A program made the translations under genes and the position numbers. This document shows, piece by piece, positions 44,358 to 53,437 of a stretch of DNA of 64,000 bases. The notes below the pieces were generated by a model that was not told where the DNA came from, made no database searches, and saw only the letters and a program-made list of their open reading frames with translations. Numbering within the stretch: the stretch's first letter is position 1; every line of letters begins with the position of its first letter. The DNA is from BOG-908 sp965198915 (GTDB taxonomy: Bacteria; Pseudomonadota; Alphaproteobacteria; Acetobacterales; Acetobacteraceae): contig CBDAQC010000004.1 of NCBI GenBank assembly GCA_965198915.1, forward strand, positions 434,001 to 498,000. The letters are read 5' to 3'.

Positions 44358-44555
44358 TGGTTTGGGCTGTGAGCATGCCGTTCATGCGCGCCGCGACACC
44401 CGGCTCGCCAACCAGGTTCCGCCCTGGCCACGGGCGTGATCCTTCGATGCGGACCCTGGTCCCAGGGCATGCGGGGCGCCGCACGCACAACTCTGAAATA
44501 ATTGGCGGCGCCAATCGCCCCACCGCCGGATCATGGAGCGACCGCCTGCCTGCCG

Positions 44556-45350
44556 TCATAGCGTGGCGATCAGATGACCGCCGTCGACCTCGATCACCGT
44601 GCCCGTCATATAGCTGGAGGCCGAGGAAGCGAGCAGGAGAAGCGGTCCGTCCAGGTCAGTCAGTCGCCCAAGCCGACGTTGGGGAATACGTTTTATCATT
44701 GCCTTCCCTACGTCGCTCTCCGAAAAATCGCGATTGAGATCGGTCACAAAGTAGCCCGGAGCGAGTGCGTTCACGCGAATCCCATACCGGGCGAGCTCAA
44801 GCGCCGCGATCTTCGTGAGCTGGATTACGGCTGCCTTCGAAACCGCGTAGGATGCTACGCCGCCCGCCTGACGCACTCCGAGTATCGAGGCGATGTTGAT
44901 GATTGATCCGCCCTGGCCGCGGTCGCGCATGACCCGACCGGCCAGCTGGCTCAGGAGGAACATCCCCTTGGCATTCGTGCCGATTACGACATCCCAGTCA
45001 TCCTCCGACTGGTCGAGGAAGGGTGCCTCGCGGGTCACGCCCGCATTGTTAATGAGGATGTCGATCCCTCTCAGCACGGGTTCGACGGCGGAGATGCTTG
45101 CCCGGTCGGACAAGTCGAGCGGCACGACCTCGCTTCGCCCGCCCCCGGCAGCGATCTCGTTCCCGACCTCCATGAGCCTATCGGTACGCCTGGCAGCCAG
45201 AACGGTCTCCGCGCCATGGCGCGCGAGCGTGAGGGCGAAGTGCCGACCAAGACCGCTCGACGCGCCCGTGATCAGCGCCTTTAGTCCTCGCAGGTCAGAC
45301 AAACCACCTTCCTTCCGAGAGTCAGTGCATGCTCCTCCGTTGATTTCCAT
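44556..45350 (-). CDS. Short-chain dehydrogenase
   Basis: A 264-residue SDR. It has LKALITGASSGLGRHFALTLA, VLAARRTDRLMEV for NADP, ILINNAGVTREAPF, NIASILGVRQAGGVASYAVS with Tyr-Lys (YAVSK), VNALAPGYFVTDLNRDF and GTVIEVDGGHLIATL. A TTG 16 codons downstream (reading LSDLRGLK) is an alternative start, with an AAGGAAGG site before it. It faces away from the MBL-fold gene at 45592 across a 240-bp promoter region. Confidence 0.75.
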   Translation of the reverse strand: MEINGGACTDSRKEGGLSDLRGLKALITGASSGLGRHFALTLARHGAETVLAARRTDRLMEVGNEIAAGGGRSEVVPLDLSDRASISAVEPVLRGIDILINNAGVTREAPFLDQSEDDWDVVIGTNAKGMFLLSQLAGRVMRDRGQGGSIINIASILGVRQAGGVASYAVSKAAVIQLTKIAALELARYGIRVNALAPGYFVTDLNRDFSESDVGKAMIKRIPQRRLGRLTDLDGPLLLLASSASSYMTGTVIEVDGGHLIATL

Positions 45351-45591
45351 GAATCTATAGTGGATCGGCTATGGCTGTCATAAAGATTATCGCGGTATCT
45401 CGAGGTCCAACCTTGTCCTAAGCACGTTCGACATCAATACGGTTTGTGTGTCGTTTTGGCACGCGCCTTGGCCTTGATAGTGAATTCGTTCGAAGCGCGT
45501 ATGGGAGTTTTCGGAGTCGCCATCGTTCTCCGGCGAGTATCGAACGCTTCGGATCTCCCGTCGTCGCTAATCATAAAACGGGAGCGGAGCT

Positions 45592-46485
45592 ATGGATTCG
45601 ATATTGGTGGACGTAGGCTCCTTCATGCGCTGGTCGATCGGCACGGTCACGGTCACACGCGTGCTCGAACTGCCGCCAGTGGCTGCGGATCCGGCGATCT
45701 TCCTTCAAACGAACAAGCAGGAAATCCTAGCGCGCCGCGACTGGTTGTGCCCGGACTTCGCGGACGAGGATGGAAACATCAAGATCCACTTCCAGGCCTT
45801 CATCATCGAGGCCGGGAACAAGCGGATCATGGTGGATCCGTGTATCGGCAATGACAAGCCGCGCAGCCTTCCGGTGATGAACATGCTTAATAGCCCGTTC
45901 CTGGAACAGCTCTCAAAAGCGGGTTATCCACGAGAAAGCATCGACTATGTCCTGTGCACCCACTTGCATATCGATCACTGCGGATGGAACACCATGCTCG
46001 TTGATGGGAAGTGGGTCCCCACCTTCCCCAATGCTAGATACTTCTTCGCGAGGGCGGAATTCGAACACCTGCAGGCCGATGGACAAGGCGATGCGCCTGC
46101 TGTTCTCAACGACTCGGTCAGGCCGATCGTGGACGCCGGTCTCGCGGAATTGGTGGAGCCGGGCCACGTCATCGTCGAGGGGATCCGGCTAGAGCCGACG
46201 CCCGGACACACGCCCGGGCATTGCTCGGTGAGCATTTCGTCGGAGGGACAGGAAGCGATCATCACCGGCGACGTCCTGCACCACCCTGTTCAGGTCGCGA
46301 TGCCTCACATCAACAGTAATTTCTGCTCGGATGGCGCATTGGCGACCGTCTCGCGCCACAGCGTGCTGGATCGCGCTTCCCGCCTCGGGGCATTGATGCT
46401 CGGATCGCATTTCGCTGGGCCAACGGGTATTTATCTTGAACCCGACGGCGACGTTTGGAAGGTCTGTAGTCCCGTGAAGCAATAA
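45592..46485 (+). CDS. Metallo-beta-lactamase-fold hydrolase
   Basis: A 297-residue MBL-fold enzyme of the lactonase-like type. Zinc ligands are in CTHLHIDHCGWN (H-x-H-x-D-H), the next His in PTPGHTPGHCSV, the bridging Asp in ITGDVLHHPVQ, and the last His in GSHFAGPTGI. Family members open lactones or hydrolyse thioesters and esters. It is the first gene of an operon with a luciferase-like monooxygenase (11 bp gap), SDR, nitronate monooxygenase and MFS transporter. Lactone cleavage after a Baeyer-Villiger-type oxidation would fit, which is inference. Confidence 0.8.
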   Translation: MDSILVDVGSFMRWSIGTVTVTRVLELPPVAADPAIFLQTNKQEILARRDWLCPDFADEDGNIKIHFQAFIIEAGNKRIMVDPCIGNDKPRSLPVMNMLNSPFLEQLSKAGYPRESIDYVLCTHLHIDHCGWNTMLVDGKWVPTFPNARYFFARAEFEHLQADGQGDAPAVLNDSVRPIVDAGLAELVEPGHVIVEGIRLEPTPGHTPGHCSVSISSEGQEAIITGDVLHHPVQVAMPHINSNFCSDGALATVSRHSVLDRASRLGALMLGSHFAGPTGIYLEPDGDVWKVCSPVKQ

Positions 46486-46496
46486 GGACGGAAGGA

Positions 46497-47621
46497 GTGG
46501 CCGGACACCCGATCTACAGCACCAACAAACTCAAGCTGGGGATATTCTGTACGAACGGACGTGGTACTGCCCACACGCTCGTGCCGGAAGCCAACAAGCA
46601 GGATTGGCCGTTGTCCCTACGAACCGCCCAGGCGGTCGATCGTGCCGGCTATGAAGCGGTTGTGCCCTTCGCGCGGTGGAAGGGTTATATCAACGACAAG
46701 CCCAATCATGTTTCGGGATATGCGCTCGACTCATTCACCTGGGCTGCAGCGCTCGCCCAAGCCACGAAGCATATCGGCATCTTCGTTACCTCCCACGCGC
46801 CCACCATGCATCCGATCCTGGCTGCCAAGCAAACGGCCACTATCGACATCATCTCCAACGGCAGACTCGTCCTGAACGTCGTCGGCGGATGGAACCGTCC
46901 TGAGTTGGAGATGTTCGGTGCAGCCATGCGGGAGCACGACCAACGCTATGACCATCTCGGCGAATGGCTGACTGTCATCAAGAGACTCTGGAGCTCATCC
47001 GAAGAGTTCGACCATCATGGTGAATTCTTCGACGTCGTGCGTGGCATATCCATCCCCAAGCCGGTCCAGCGACCCGGGCCTCCCGTCATGAACGCGGGAC
47101 TTTCCGAGCGCGGCAGGATGTTTGCCTGCGAGCACGCAGACTTATGCTTCATCGCCGTGCGTTCTGAAACCTTGGAAGGCGTCCGGGAGGAGGTCGACAA
47201 ATACAAGCGCACCGCGCGCGAGCGGTTCGGCCGCGATGTGAAGGTGTGGACCCACACGGTCGTCGTGCAACGTGAGAGCCAAAAGGAAGCGGAAGATTAC
47301 CTCGAATGCTACGCCGTCACGAACCAGGATCGCGAAAGCGTCGATGCCCTGATAAGGGCGTCGGCGAAGGAGGTCCACGATATGCCTCGCGACGCGACGT
47401 TCGAGGCCATTCGCCACCGGCTTGCATCCGGTGCGGGCGGCTTCCCATTGATTGGAACGGCCGAGCGCATTGCGGAGAGGCTGCGCATGTTGTCCGACGC
47501 GGGGCTGGACGGCGTGCTCCTGACCTGGATCGACTATGACGATGGCATCAGGCGGTTCAACCGGGATGTTCTACCGTTGCTCGAGCAAATGGAACTTCGG
47601 CAACCCTTCGTGGACACCTGA
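46497..47621 (+). CDS. LLM-class flavin-dependent monooxygenase (luciferase-like)
   Basis: A 374-residue bacterial-luciferase-like monooxygenase close to alkanesulfonate monooxygenase in layout. It shows LKLGIFCTNGRGTAHT, GYEAVVPFARWKG, ATIDIISNGRLVLNVVGGWN (the GRxxxNvVtGwn flavin motif), MREHDQRYDHLGEWLTVIKR with LW, and EHADLCFIAV. It uses reduced FMN and oxygen to oxidise a small organic compound. The start is GTG 46497 with GGACGGAAGGA before it. Eleven bases separate it from the MBL gene. Confidence 0.85.
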   Translation: MAGHPIYSTNKLKLGIFCTNGRGTAHTLVPEANKQDWPLSLRTAQAVDRAGYEAVVPFARWKGYINDKPNHVSGYALDSFTWAAALAQATKHIGIFVTSHAPTMHPILAAKQTATIDIISNGRLVLNVVGGWNRPELEMFGAAMREHDQRYDHLGEWLTVIKRLWSSSEEFDHHGEFFDVVRGISIPKPVQRPGPPVMNAGLSERGRMFACEHADLCFIAVRSETLEGVREEVDKYKRTARERFGRDVKVWTHTVVVQRESQKEAEDYLECYAVTNQDRESVDALIRASAKEVHDMPRDATFEAIRHRLASGAGGFPLIGTAERIAERLRMLSDAGLDGVLLTWIDYDDGIRRFNRDVLPLLEQMELRQPFVDT

Positions 47622-47757
47622 AGGATGGAGCATCGTCGCAGCGAGCCTGGGCTTATCGGCGATTGCAGGGGCGATTAGTGCCCAGCCGGTCACGCAGGAG
47701 CACGACTGCGTAACCATCTATTATCAATCCACTTCAAGAAACGGATGAGGAAAGCAC

Positions 47758-48558
47758 ATGTCGGAGTTCGCAGGTAAAGCGGCATTCGTGACCGGCGCCG
47801 CGAGCGGTATCGGAAGAGCGATCAGCATCGAATTGTCGGCGAAGGGCGCCTTCGTATGGGTCGCAGATTACGACAAGGTAGGCGGAGACGTGACCGTGGA
47901 GATGATCGTGCAGGCAGGTGGCCGGGCAGAGGCGGTGAGGCTCGATGTCCGGCACGAAGCCGAGTGGCAAACGGCGTTGGACCTCTCCGACACGCGCGGG
48001 GACGCCCTTACCGTCTTGGTGAACTGCGCAGGCAAGTCCATGATCGCCGACACTTTCTCGATGCCGTTGGACGACCTGAGGATGATCATGGCGATCAACG
48101 TGGAGGGAACGTTCCTCGGCATGAAACATGCCATTCCGCGAATAGCGAAATCAGGCGGTGGTTCCGTGATCAACATATCGTCCCTGGCGGGCCTGAAGGG
48201 CCTTCCTCGCATGGCCGCCTACTGCGGCTCAAAGGGAGCGATCCGTATGATGACGAAAGCCGTTGCGTTGGAATGCGCGGGGCTCCGCAACAATGTCCGT
48301 GTCAATTCAGTCCATCCCGGTGTCGTCGATACGCCTGCTTGGCACAAGCACGGTCCCGATGAAGTTCTCGGATCTCGCCACGGCTCGGAGGGAGCGTTGG
48401 TCCTCGATCCCCACGAGGTTGCGAAGAAGGTGGTGCCGATCGGTGTTGCATGTACTGCAGCCGAGGTTGCCGAGACGGTTTACTTCCTCGCTTCGGATGC
48501 TTCTCGGCACATAACCGGTGCGGAAATCGCCATCGATGGCGGAATGACGGCTGGCTGA
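47758..48558 (+). CDS. Short-chain dehydrogenase (cyclohexanol/3-hydroxysteroid DH-like)
   Basis: A 266-residue SDR. It has AAFVTGAASGIGRAISIELS, VWVADYDKVGGDV with Asp for NAD, LVNCAGKSMIADTF, NISSLAGLKGLPRMAAYCGS (with YCGSK) and VNSVHPGVVDTPAWHKHG, typical of NAD-dependent secondary alcohol dehydrogenases acting on cyclic alcohols or steroids. It lies 136 bp after the luciferase-like gene in the same direction. It likely supplies a ketone to the monooxygenase. Confidence 0.8.
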   Translation: MSEFAGKAAFVTGAASGIGRAISIELSAKGAFVWVADYDKVGGDVTVEMIVQAGGRAEAVRLDVRHEAEWQTALDLSDTRGDALTVLVNCAGKSMIADTFSMPLDDLRMIMAINVEGTFLGMKHAIPRIAKSGGGSVINISSLAGLKGLPRMAAYCGSKGAIRMMTKAVALECAGLRNNVRVNSVHPGVVDTPAWHKHGPDEVLGSRHGSEGALVLDPHEVAKKVVPIGVACTAAEVAETVYFLASDASRHITGAEIAIDGGMTAG

Positions 48559-48776
48559 GATAGCGCCTCGCGGCGCTTCGCGGAAGGTATCATGTGTATG
48601 TCAAATGCGAACTCCGAGTACGGTGATTTGTCGGGGCAGGCGGGGAAGTCGACGCGGGACGTCACTTCCAACCGAGGTCGACGGACGCTGCCCATAGGAA
48701 TGAGGCCGCATCCGGGCGCCTCTCTGTTGGCGCAGGCGCCGACGGGGCAGCCCTCCCGCGGAACGATGCCCGTCAC

Positions 48777-49730
48777 ATGAGCCTGCCACCAGCAATCGTC
48801 GCCAGGATGAGACTGCCGGTGATAGCCGCGCCGCTCTTCATCATATCCAATCCCGATCTCGTGCTTGCCCAATGCAAGGCCGGCATCGTCGGCTCCTTCC
48901 CGTCGCTGAACGCTCGCCCTGGCCCCGTGCTCGAGGAGTGGCTACAGCGCATCACGTCAGAACTTGCTGCCTATGACGAAGCGCATCCGGACGCGCCATC
49001 GGCGCCGTTCGCCGTCAACCAGATCGTGCACCGATCCAACGCGCGGCTGGATCACGACGTGGCGCTCTGCGTCAAATACAAGGTGCCGATCGTGATCACC
49101 TCGCTCGGCGCGCGGCCGGACGTGTTCGACGCCGTGCGTTCCTACGGCGGGCTCGTCCTGCACGACATCATCAACAAGACCTTCGCCCACAAGGCGATCG
49201 AGAAGGGCGCCGACGGACTGATCGCGGTAGCGGCGGGCGCCGGCGGCCATGCCGGGACGCTCTCGCCCTTCGCGATGATTGCCGAGCTGAGGCAATGGTT
49301 CGGTGGTCCGATTGCGCTATCGGGCGCCATCGCCACCGGCGGGGGCATCCTCGCCGCACAGGCGGCGGGGGCGGACGTGGCTTATATCGGCTCGCCCTTC
49401 ATCGCGACCGAGGAAGCCAATGCCGTCCCCGGATACAAGCAGGCGGTCGTGGAATCGGGCGCGGAGGACGTCGTCTACAGCAATCTCTTCACCGGCGTGC
49501 ACGGCAACTACTTGAGGACCTCCATCGAGGCCGCGGGACTTGATCCCAACGACTTGCCGCAGTCGGACCCTTCGGCGATGGATTTCGGCAGCGGCGCCGC
49601 CAAGGCTTGGCGCGACATTTGGGGCGCCGGCCAAGGTGTCGGTAGCGTCTCCGCCATCGTGCCTGCCGCAGAGCGCGTCATGCAGTGGACACGCGAATAC
49701 GAGGCAGCCCGGAAAAGGCTGACCCTCTGA
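48777..49730 (+). CDS. Nitronate monooxygenase-family flavoprotein
   Basis: A 317-residue TIM-barrel flavoprotein. LPVIAAPLFIISNPDLVLAQ with CKAGIVGSFPSLNARP is the N-terminal FMN-binding part. ADGLIAVAAGAGGHAG contains the conserved GxGGH motif with the catalytic His. PIALSGAIATGGGILAAQAA and GADVAYIGSPFIATEE bind FMN phosphate. Close relatives act as nitronate monooxygenases or NADH:quinone reductases; in catabolic clusters homologues may act on enones. Substrate unknown. Confidence 0.8.
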   Translation: MSLPPAIVARMRLPVIAAPLFIISNPDLVLAQCKAGIVGSFPSLNARPGPVLEEWLQRITSELAAYDEAHPDAPSAPFAVNQIVHRSNARLDHDVALCVKYKVPIVITSLGARPDVFDAVRSYGGLVLHDIINKTFAHKAIEKGADGLIAVAAGAGGHAGTLSPFAMIAELRQWFGGPIALSGAIATGGGILAAQAAGADVAYIGSPFIATEEANAVPGYKQAVVESGAEDVVYSNLFTGVHGNYLRTSIEAAGLDPNDLPQSDPSAMDFGSGAAKAWRDIWGAGQGVGSVSAIVPAAERVMQWTREYEAARKRLTL

Positions 49731-50150
49731 GCATCGTAACGTCGAAGCTTGGCGGATCGATCAATCGCAGTCGAAGTGATGCTGCTCTCGATACCCGGTG
49801 TTTGGTGGCAGGTCATTGGGCGACGAGGAGCAAGATGGATAAGAAAGTCCAAGTGGTGGGTCTCACCCCGGGATTTGCGGCAAGTCTATCGGCTTTGATC
49901 AATTCGCAAATACCGGCTCATTCAAACATTTGCCCTCGCGACCTTCCGATACCTTGCAATGTCGAGCTTAATGAAGTCAGCGATGGCAGAAATCCGCATG
50001 CGTCGGCGCCTACCTGGTAATCGCGTGGGACTGGATGGATGACGAGCTCCTCGAGTGTCCGCGCACACACCTCGACAGCGTCATCGACGATGCCATCCAT
50101 TTCAAGCGTGTCTCGGATTGTGGGCGCATCCATTGATCGGTCTTGATGGA
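49731..50150. other. Gap before the MFS transporter gene
   Basis: No convincing gene. A 71-codon minus-strand frame (49918-50133) has an acceptable composition but no family likeness or ribosome binding site. The region should hold a promoter for the transporter gene or be a long untranslated spacer of the operon. Confidence 0.35.
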
Positions 50151-51524
50151 ATGACGCAAGGCAAGCCGTACTGGGGCCCTTGGGGCGTCACGGCGATCTT
50201 GTCGATCAGTTTCTTCATGTCCTACGTCGACCGTTTGATCGTCGGTCTGCTCGTCGATCCGATCAAGGCCGCATTTCATGCGTCCGACATCCAGATAGGG
50301 CTTCTCTTCGGCGTCACATTCGGCGTCGTATACGCCTTCGTCGGTCTGCCCCTGGGCGTCGCCGTCGACAGGGGAAACCGCAAATGGCTCGTGATTTGCG
50401 GACTCACGCTATGGAGCTTCCTGACCATCGCGGCGGGTTTCGCGGCTGCCTTGCCGTTGTTGTTTCTGTGCAGGGTCGGCGTCGCGGTCGGGGAGGCGAC
50501 TTTGTCGCCCGCCGCCACGTCGATGATCTCCGACCTGTTCCCGCCGAAGCGCCGGACGTTTCCGATTACGGTCTTCTTCGCTTCGGGCATGATCGGTGCT
50601 GGTGGTTCGTTCATAATAGGCGCAGCGGTCGTCGCCATGATGACCGCATTGGTCGGATCCGGCCTGACCCCCGGGTGGGCACAGCCCTGGCGACTGACGT
50701 TCGTCGCGGTGGGTTTGCCGGGCCTGGTGCTGGCGATCCTCGTATCGTTCCTCGTGCGCGAACCTCCGCGGATGGAAGTCGGGGTCGCCGGCGGACGCAT
50801 CGAGCGCGGAGAACTCCTCTCCCTGGTGGCCGGCCGATGGTGGGGGCTCGGCATTTTCTTCCTGGCCGTGGCGTTCGCGGAACTCGCTCCTTCGGCAATC
50901 GCTGCTTGGGTGCCCGCGATCCTGCACCGGGACTACGGCTTTGGCATCGCCGGAGCAGGGCTGAGCCTCGGGATTACCCAGCTTATGACGGCGCCCACGG
51001 GGCAGATACTAATCGGGGCCTTGGCGAACCTGGGCTTTCGGCGATCGCAACGGGGCCTCGCTTTCGCGATAGTCGGCGCGGTCTCCACAGCGATTTCAAC
51101 AATCATGTTTGCCTTGCTCCCGTTGGCCAGCGATGCGACCACCATGCTCATCCTTCTCGGGGTCGCCATTTTCTTTTCGATCGGCATGACATCCATTGCG
51201 CCGATAGCCATCGGGCTGCTCTTGCCAAACCGAATGCGCGGATCCTCGATCGCCGCATACTATCTCGTGCTCGCGCTCCTCGGAGTGGGGATCGGTCCAG
51301 TGATCGTACCGTGGCTGGCAGCCTACATGCCTGCCAAATCCGGCGGCTATACGCGGGCCATGGCGCTGGCTGGAGTGATTAGCGGTCTTGTTGCCCTGGC
51401 CCTGTTCGCCGTAGCCATGTTTGGCCTTCGCCGCCGCGCGGATCCGCTCCCGTCCAGCGATGCCTTCATCAAGGTGGCTGATGTTCCCCCCGCCCGCGAG
51501 TTCGCGCCCAGGGGAATCGATTGA
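50151..51524 (+). CDS. MFS transporter (spinster-like / aromatic-acid type)
   Basis: A 457-residue major facilitator protein with twelve predicted helices. SFFMSYVDRLIVGLLVDPIK begins helix 1 with the D-R pair; FVGLPLGVAVDRGNRKWLVI is the signature loop 2-3. CRVGVAVGEATLSPAATSMI and SDLFPPKRR mark helix 4-5, typical of the spinster-like MFS group common in sphingomonad catabolic clusters. ATG 50151 is preferred over the longer frame because the first helix follows directly. It probably carries the substrate or an intermediate across the inner membrane. Confidence 0.85.
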   Translation: MTQGKPYWGPWGVTAILSISFFMSYVDRLIVGLLVDPIKAAFHASDIQIGLLFGVTFGVVYAFVGLPLGVAVDRGNRKWLVICGLTLWSFLTIAAGFAAALPLLFLCRVGVAVGEATLSPAATSMISDLFPPKRRTFPITVFFASGMIGAGGSFIIGAAVVAMMTALVGSGLTPGWAQPWRLTFVAVGLPGLVLAILVSFLVREPPRMEVGVAGGRIERGELLSLVAGRWWGLGIFFLAVAFAELAPSAIAAWVPAILHRDYGFGIAGAGLSLGITQLMTAPTGQILIGALANLGFRRSQRGLAFAIVGAVSTAISTIMFALLPLASDATTMLILLGVAIFFSIGMTSIAPIAIGLLLPNRMRGSSIAAYYLVLALLGVGIGPVIVPWLAAYMPAKSGGYTRAMALAGVISGLVALALFAVAMFGLRRRADPLPSSDAFIKVADVPPAREFAPRGID

Positions 51525-51829
51525 CGGTGCCGGCAGCGAACTCGGATCTGAGTAGAGATCATCTTCGACTTGCCGGGTGCGTCAACGCCAAGAAGACCAG
51601 CACAGTCGACGAGAAGCTTCGTTGCACGATTGCAGACGCCTTCGCAAGGAACCCAGCGACGGCACCGTCCCCCGATTACTCGCGCGGAGAAGCTTCCGCA
51701 ACGATCCTGGCGACGGCGAGCTCGCGATGGGAATTTCTTCGCGCGGTCGCATGCGCGGGCCAATAATCCGCGTTTCGCGTGTGGAAGGAAGGCAGAGCGC
51801 ACCGACACCCTTGGGTGCGAGTCGGCTCC
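51525..51829. other. Convergent intergenic region
   Basis: Between the ends of the MFS gene and the oppositely oriented CMD gene. No gene or clear terminator hairpin is seen. Confidence 0.35.
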
Positions 51830-52420
51830 TCAGCTCTTACGCGCTGACGACGGAAGTCCGGTCCGCATTAGCGGCGTTGACGTTCCCGGCTCGAGCGGCG
51901 TTCGGGTCGCCAACACGACGCGGTTCATCGTCATATAGTAGCCGATCGCAAGTATCGCCTCTATGATCTCCTGCGCCGTCAAATGGCGGGAGATGCGCTC
52001 GAACACGCCATCCTCGACTTCGCCGCCGCGGATCACCTGTGCGCCAAAGGCTAGCAGGGCTTTATCCATGTCATCGAAGACCCCAGAAGATAGCTCCAGT
52101 CGATCCAATGCATCCAACATGTCTGGGGTCGCGCCGAGTTTCTGGGCGAGCGTGCCGTGTTGCGACCACACGTACTGACAACCGTCGAGGCGGGCGGCGA
52201 GCAGGATCAGCAACTCGCGCGCCAAGGGGCGGAGCGACTGTTCTGCCATCACGGCACGCCCGACACCCAGTTGTGGAAGCACGCATGTCTCGGCGTGCGC
52301 CATCATCGCGATGATGTTCAGCCTGAAGGGGGCAGCGCGAAGGCTGTCGCCGACCGGTCCTTCCATCGCGTCGATGTCGACCAGCGGCAGTCGGCTGTCG
52401 GTTATCACGGCGGCGACCAT
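51830..52420 (-). CDS. Carboxymuconolactone decarboxylase-family protein
   Basis: A 196-residue CMD/AhpD-fold protein. SLRPLARELLILLAARLDGC and YVWSQHGTLAQKLGAT form the conserved helix pair; only one Cys of the AhpD C-x-x-C is present (DGCQYVWSQH), as in many CMD members that are not peroxidases. Such proteins can be decarboxylases or small redox helpers. It is the last gene of a minus-strand operon, 30 bp after the enoyl-CoA hydratase gene. Confidence 0.75.
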   Translation of the reverse strand: MVAAVITDSRLPLVDIDAMEGPVGDSLRAAPFRLNIIAMMAHAETCVLPQLGVGRAVMAEQSLRPLARELLILLAARLDGCQYVWSQHGTLAQKLGATPDMLDALDRLELSSGVFDDMDKALLAFGAQVIRGGEVEDGVFERISRHLTAQEIIEAILAIGYYMTMNRVVLATRTPLEPGTSTPLMRTGLPSSARKS

Positions 52421-52450
52421 ATCTTGTCCTTTCGGGATGAAGATGGATCC

Positions 52451-53311
52451 TTAGGACCTGCCGGTAGTGCGATAGTCGCCGAACTTGCCGTCGCGTTTAT
52501 CGAGCGCGCTGGTTATGCCTTTGCGCAACTCGCCGACATAGGCGATGACCTCCGGTGTGAACCACGCCTGCGCCTGCACTTCGGTGCCTGCGCGGACACC
52601 GTTGCGTATTCCCATCGCCTCCATCTGGCGATGGACGGCACGCTTGTTCATCTGCTGGAGCGGTGCGGGCACCTTCGCCACGCGCCCCGCAATATCCAGG
52701 ACCGCTCCCTCCAAGGCGTCGAGTGGGAAAGAGCGGTTCGCGAAGCCCCACTCTGCCGCCTGCTTGCCGGAGATCGAGTCCCCCGTGAGCATCATCTCCA
52801 TCGCCTGGCGCATTCCCATCAGCCATGGAAAGACTTGGTTGTCGGGGGGGCTCATCAGCCGTATCGGCGGGTAGCCGATTTCGGCGTCGTCGGCGACGTA
52901 GACGAGATCGCACGCCGCGGCGAGCTCGCTCCCGCCGGCCAGGCAATAGCCGTGCACCTGGGCGATCAGCGGTTTCGAGAGATCCCACATCCGGAAGCAA
53001 CCCTCGACGACATGACGCGCCCAATAGCCGATGCCCCGCGCGGTATAGAAGGGCGTGGGTCTTTCGCCATAGCCCGTCACGGAACCCTGCGAGAGGTCGT
53101 ACCCCGAGGAGAAGCACTTTCCAGCGCCGCGCAGGATGATCACGCGAATCTCGTCGTCGCTGTCCGCCTGCTCGAGGACGGTGAACAATTCCCGCCGCAG
53201 CTCGCCGCTCAAGGCGTTGCGCTTTTCCGGTCGGTTTAGCGTTATCCTCAGCATGGCGTCGCCGGGCCGGTCGAGTTCCAGGAATTCGCACGGCGCGTAA
53301 GTCTTTGTCAT
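52451..53311 (-). CDS. Enoyl-CoA hydratase/isomerase-family protein
   Basis: A 286-residue crotonase-fold enzyme. It has LRITLNRPEKRNALSGELRR and IILRGAGKCFSSGYDLSQG, which forms the first oxyanion strand. KPLIAQVHGYCLAGGSELAA then gives CDLVYVADDAEIGYPPIRL, with the second oxyanion and catalytic region. The residue in the second catalytic Glu position is not clear, so it could be an isomerase or hydrolase rather than a hydratase. ATG 53311 is chosen by family start. It is in the acyl-CoA ligase operon. Confidence 0.8.
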   Translation of the reverse strand: MTKTYAPCEFLELDRPGDAMLRITLNRPEKRNALSGELRRELFTVLEQADSDDEIRVIILRGAGKCFSSGYDLSQGSVTGYGERPTPFYTARGIGYWARHVVEGCFRMWDLSKPLIAQVHGYCLAGGSELAAACDLVYVADDAEIGYPPIRLMSPPDNQVFPWLMGMRQAMEMMLTGDSISGKQAAEWGFANRSFPLDALEGAVLDIAGRVAKVPAPLQQMNKRAVHRQMEAMGIRNGVRAGTEVQAQAWFTPEVIAYVGELRKGITSALDKRDGKFGDYRTTGRS

Positions 53312-53437
53312 GCCTTGGAGCCTCTCTCGCCGCGCTTTTCTTAGGGAGGACCTTAGCCGGGCACGCGCGACGGCGACCAATACCTCCTGATTATCGCAGC
53401 CATGCCGGGTCGGGCCCGCCCCAGGGGCCGGCGCCGA

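Noticed and set aside
49918..50133. 71-codon minus-strand frame in the gap before the MFS gene
   Set aside because: No ribosome binding site, no family likeness; chance frame cannot be excluded.
50180..51382. 400-codon open frame in another frame of the MFS gene
   Set aside because: The translation is very rich in Arg, lacks hydrophobic segments and mirrors codon bias of the real transporter frame.
52157..53239. Long plus-strand open frame of 360 codons
   Set aside because: It runs antisense to the enoyl-CoA hydratase and CMD genes, whose motifs are clear; its own translation is rich in Arg and His without family features.
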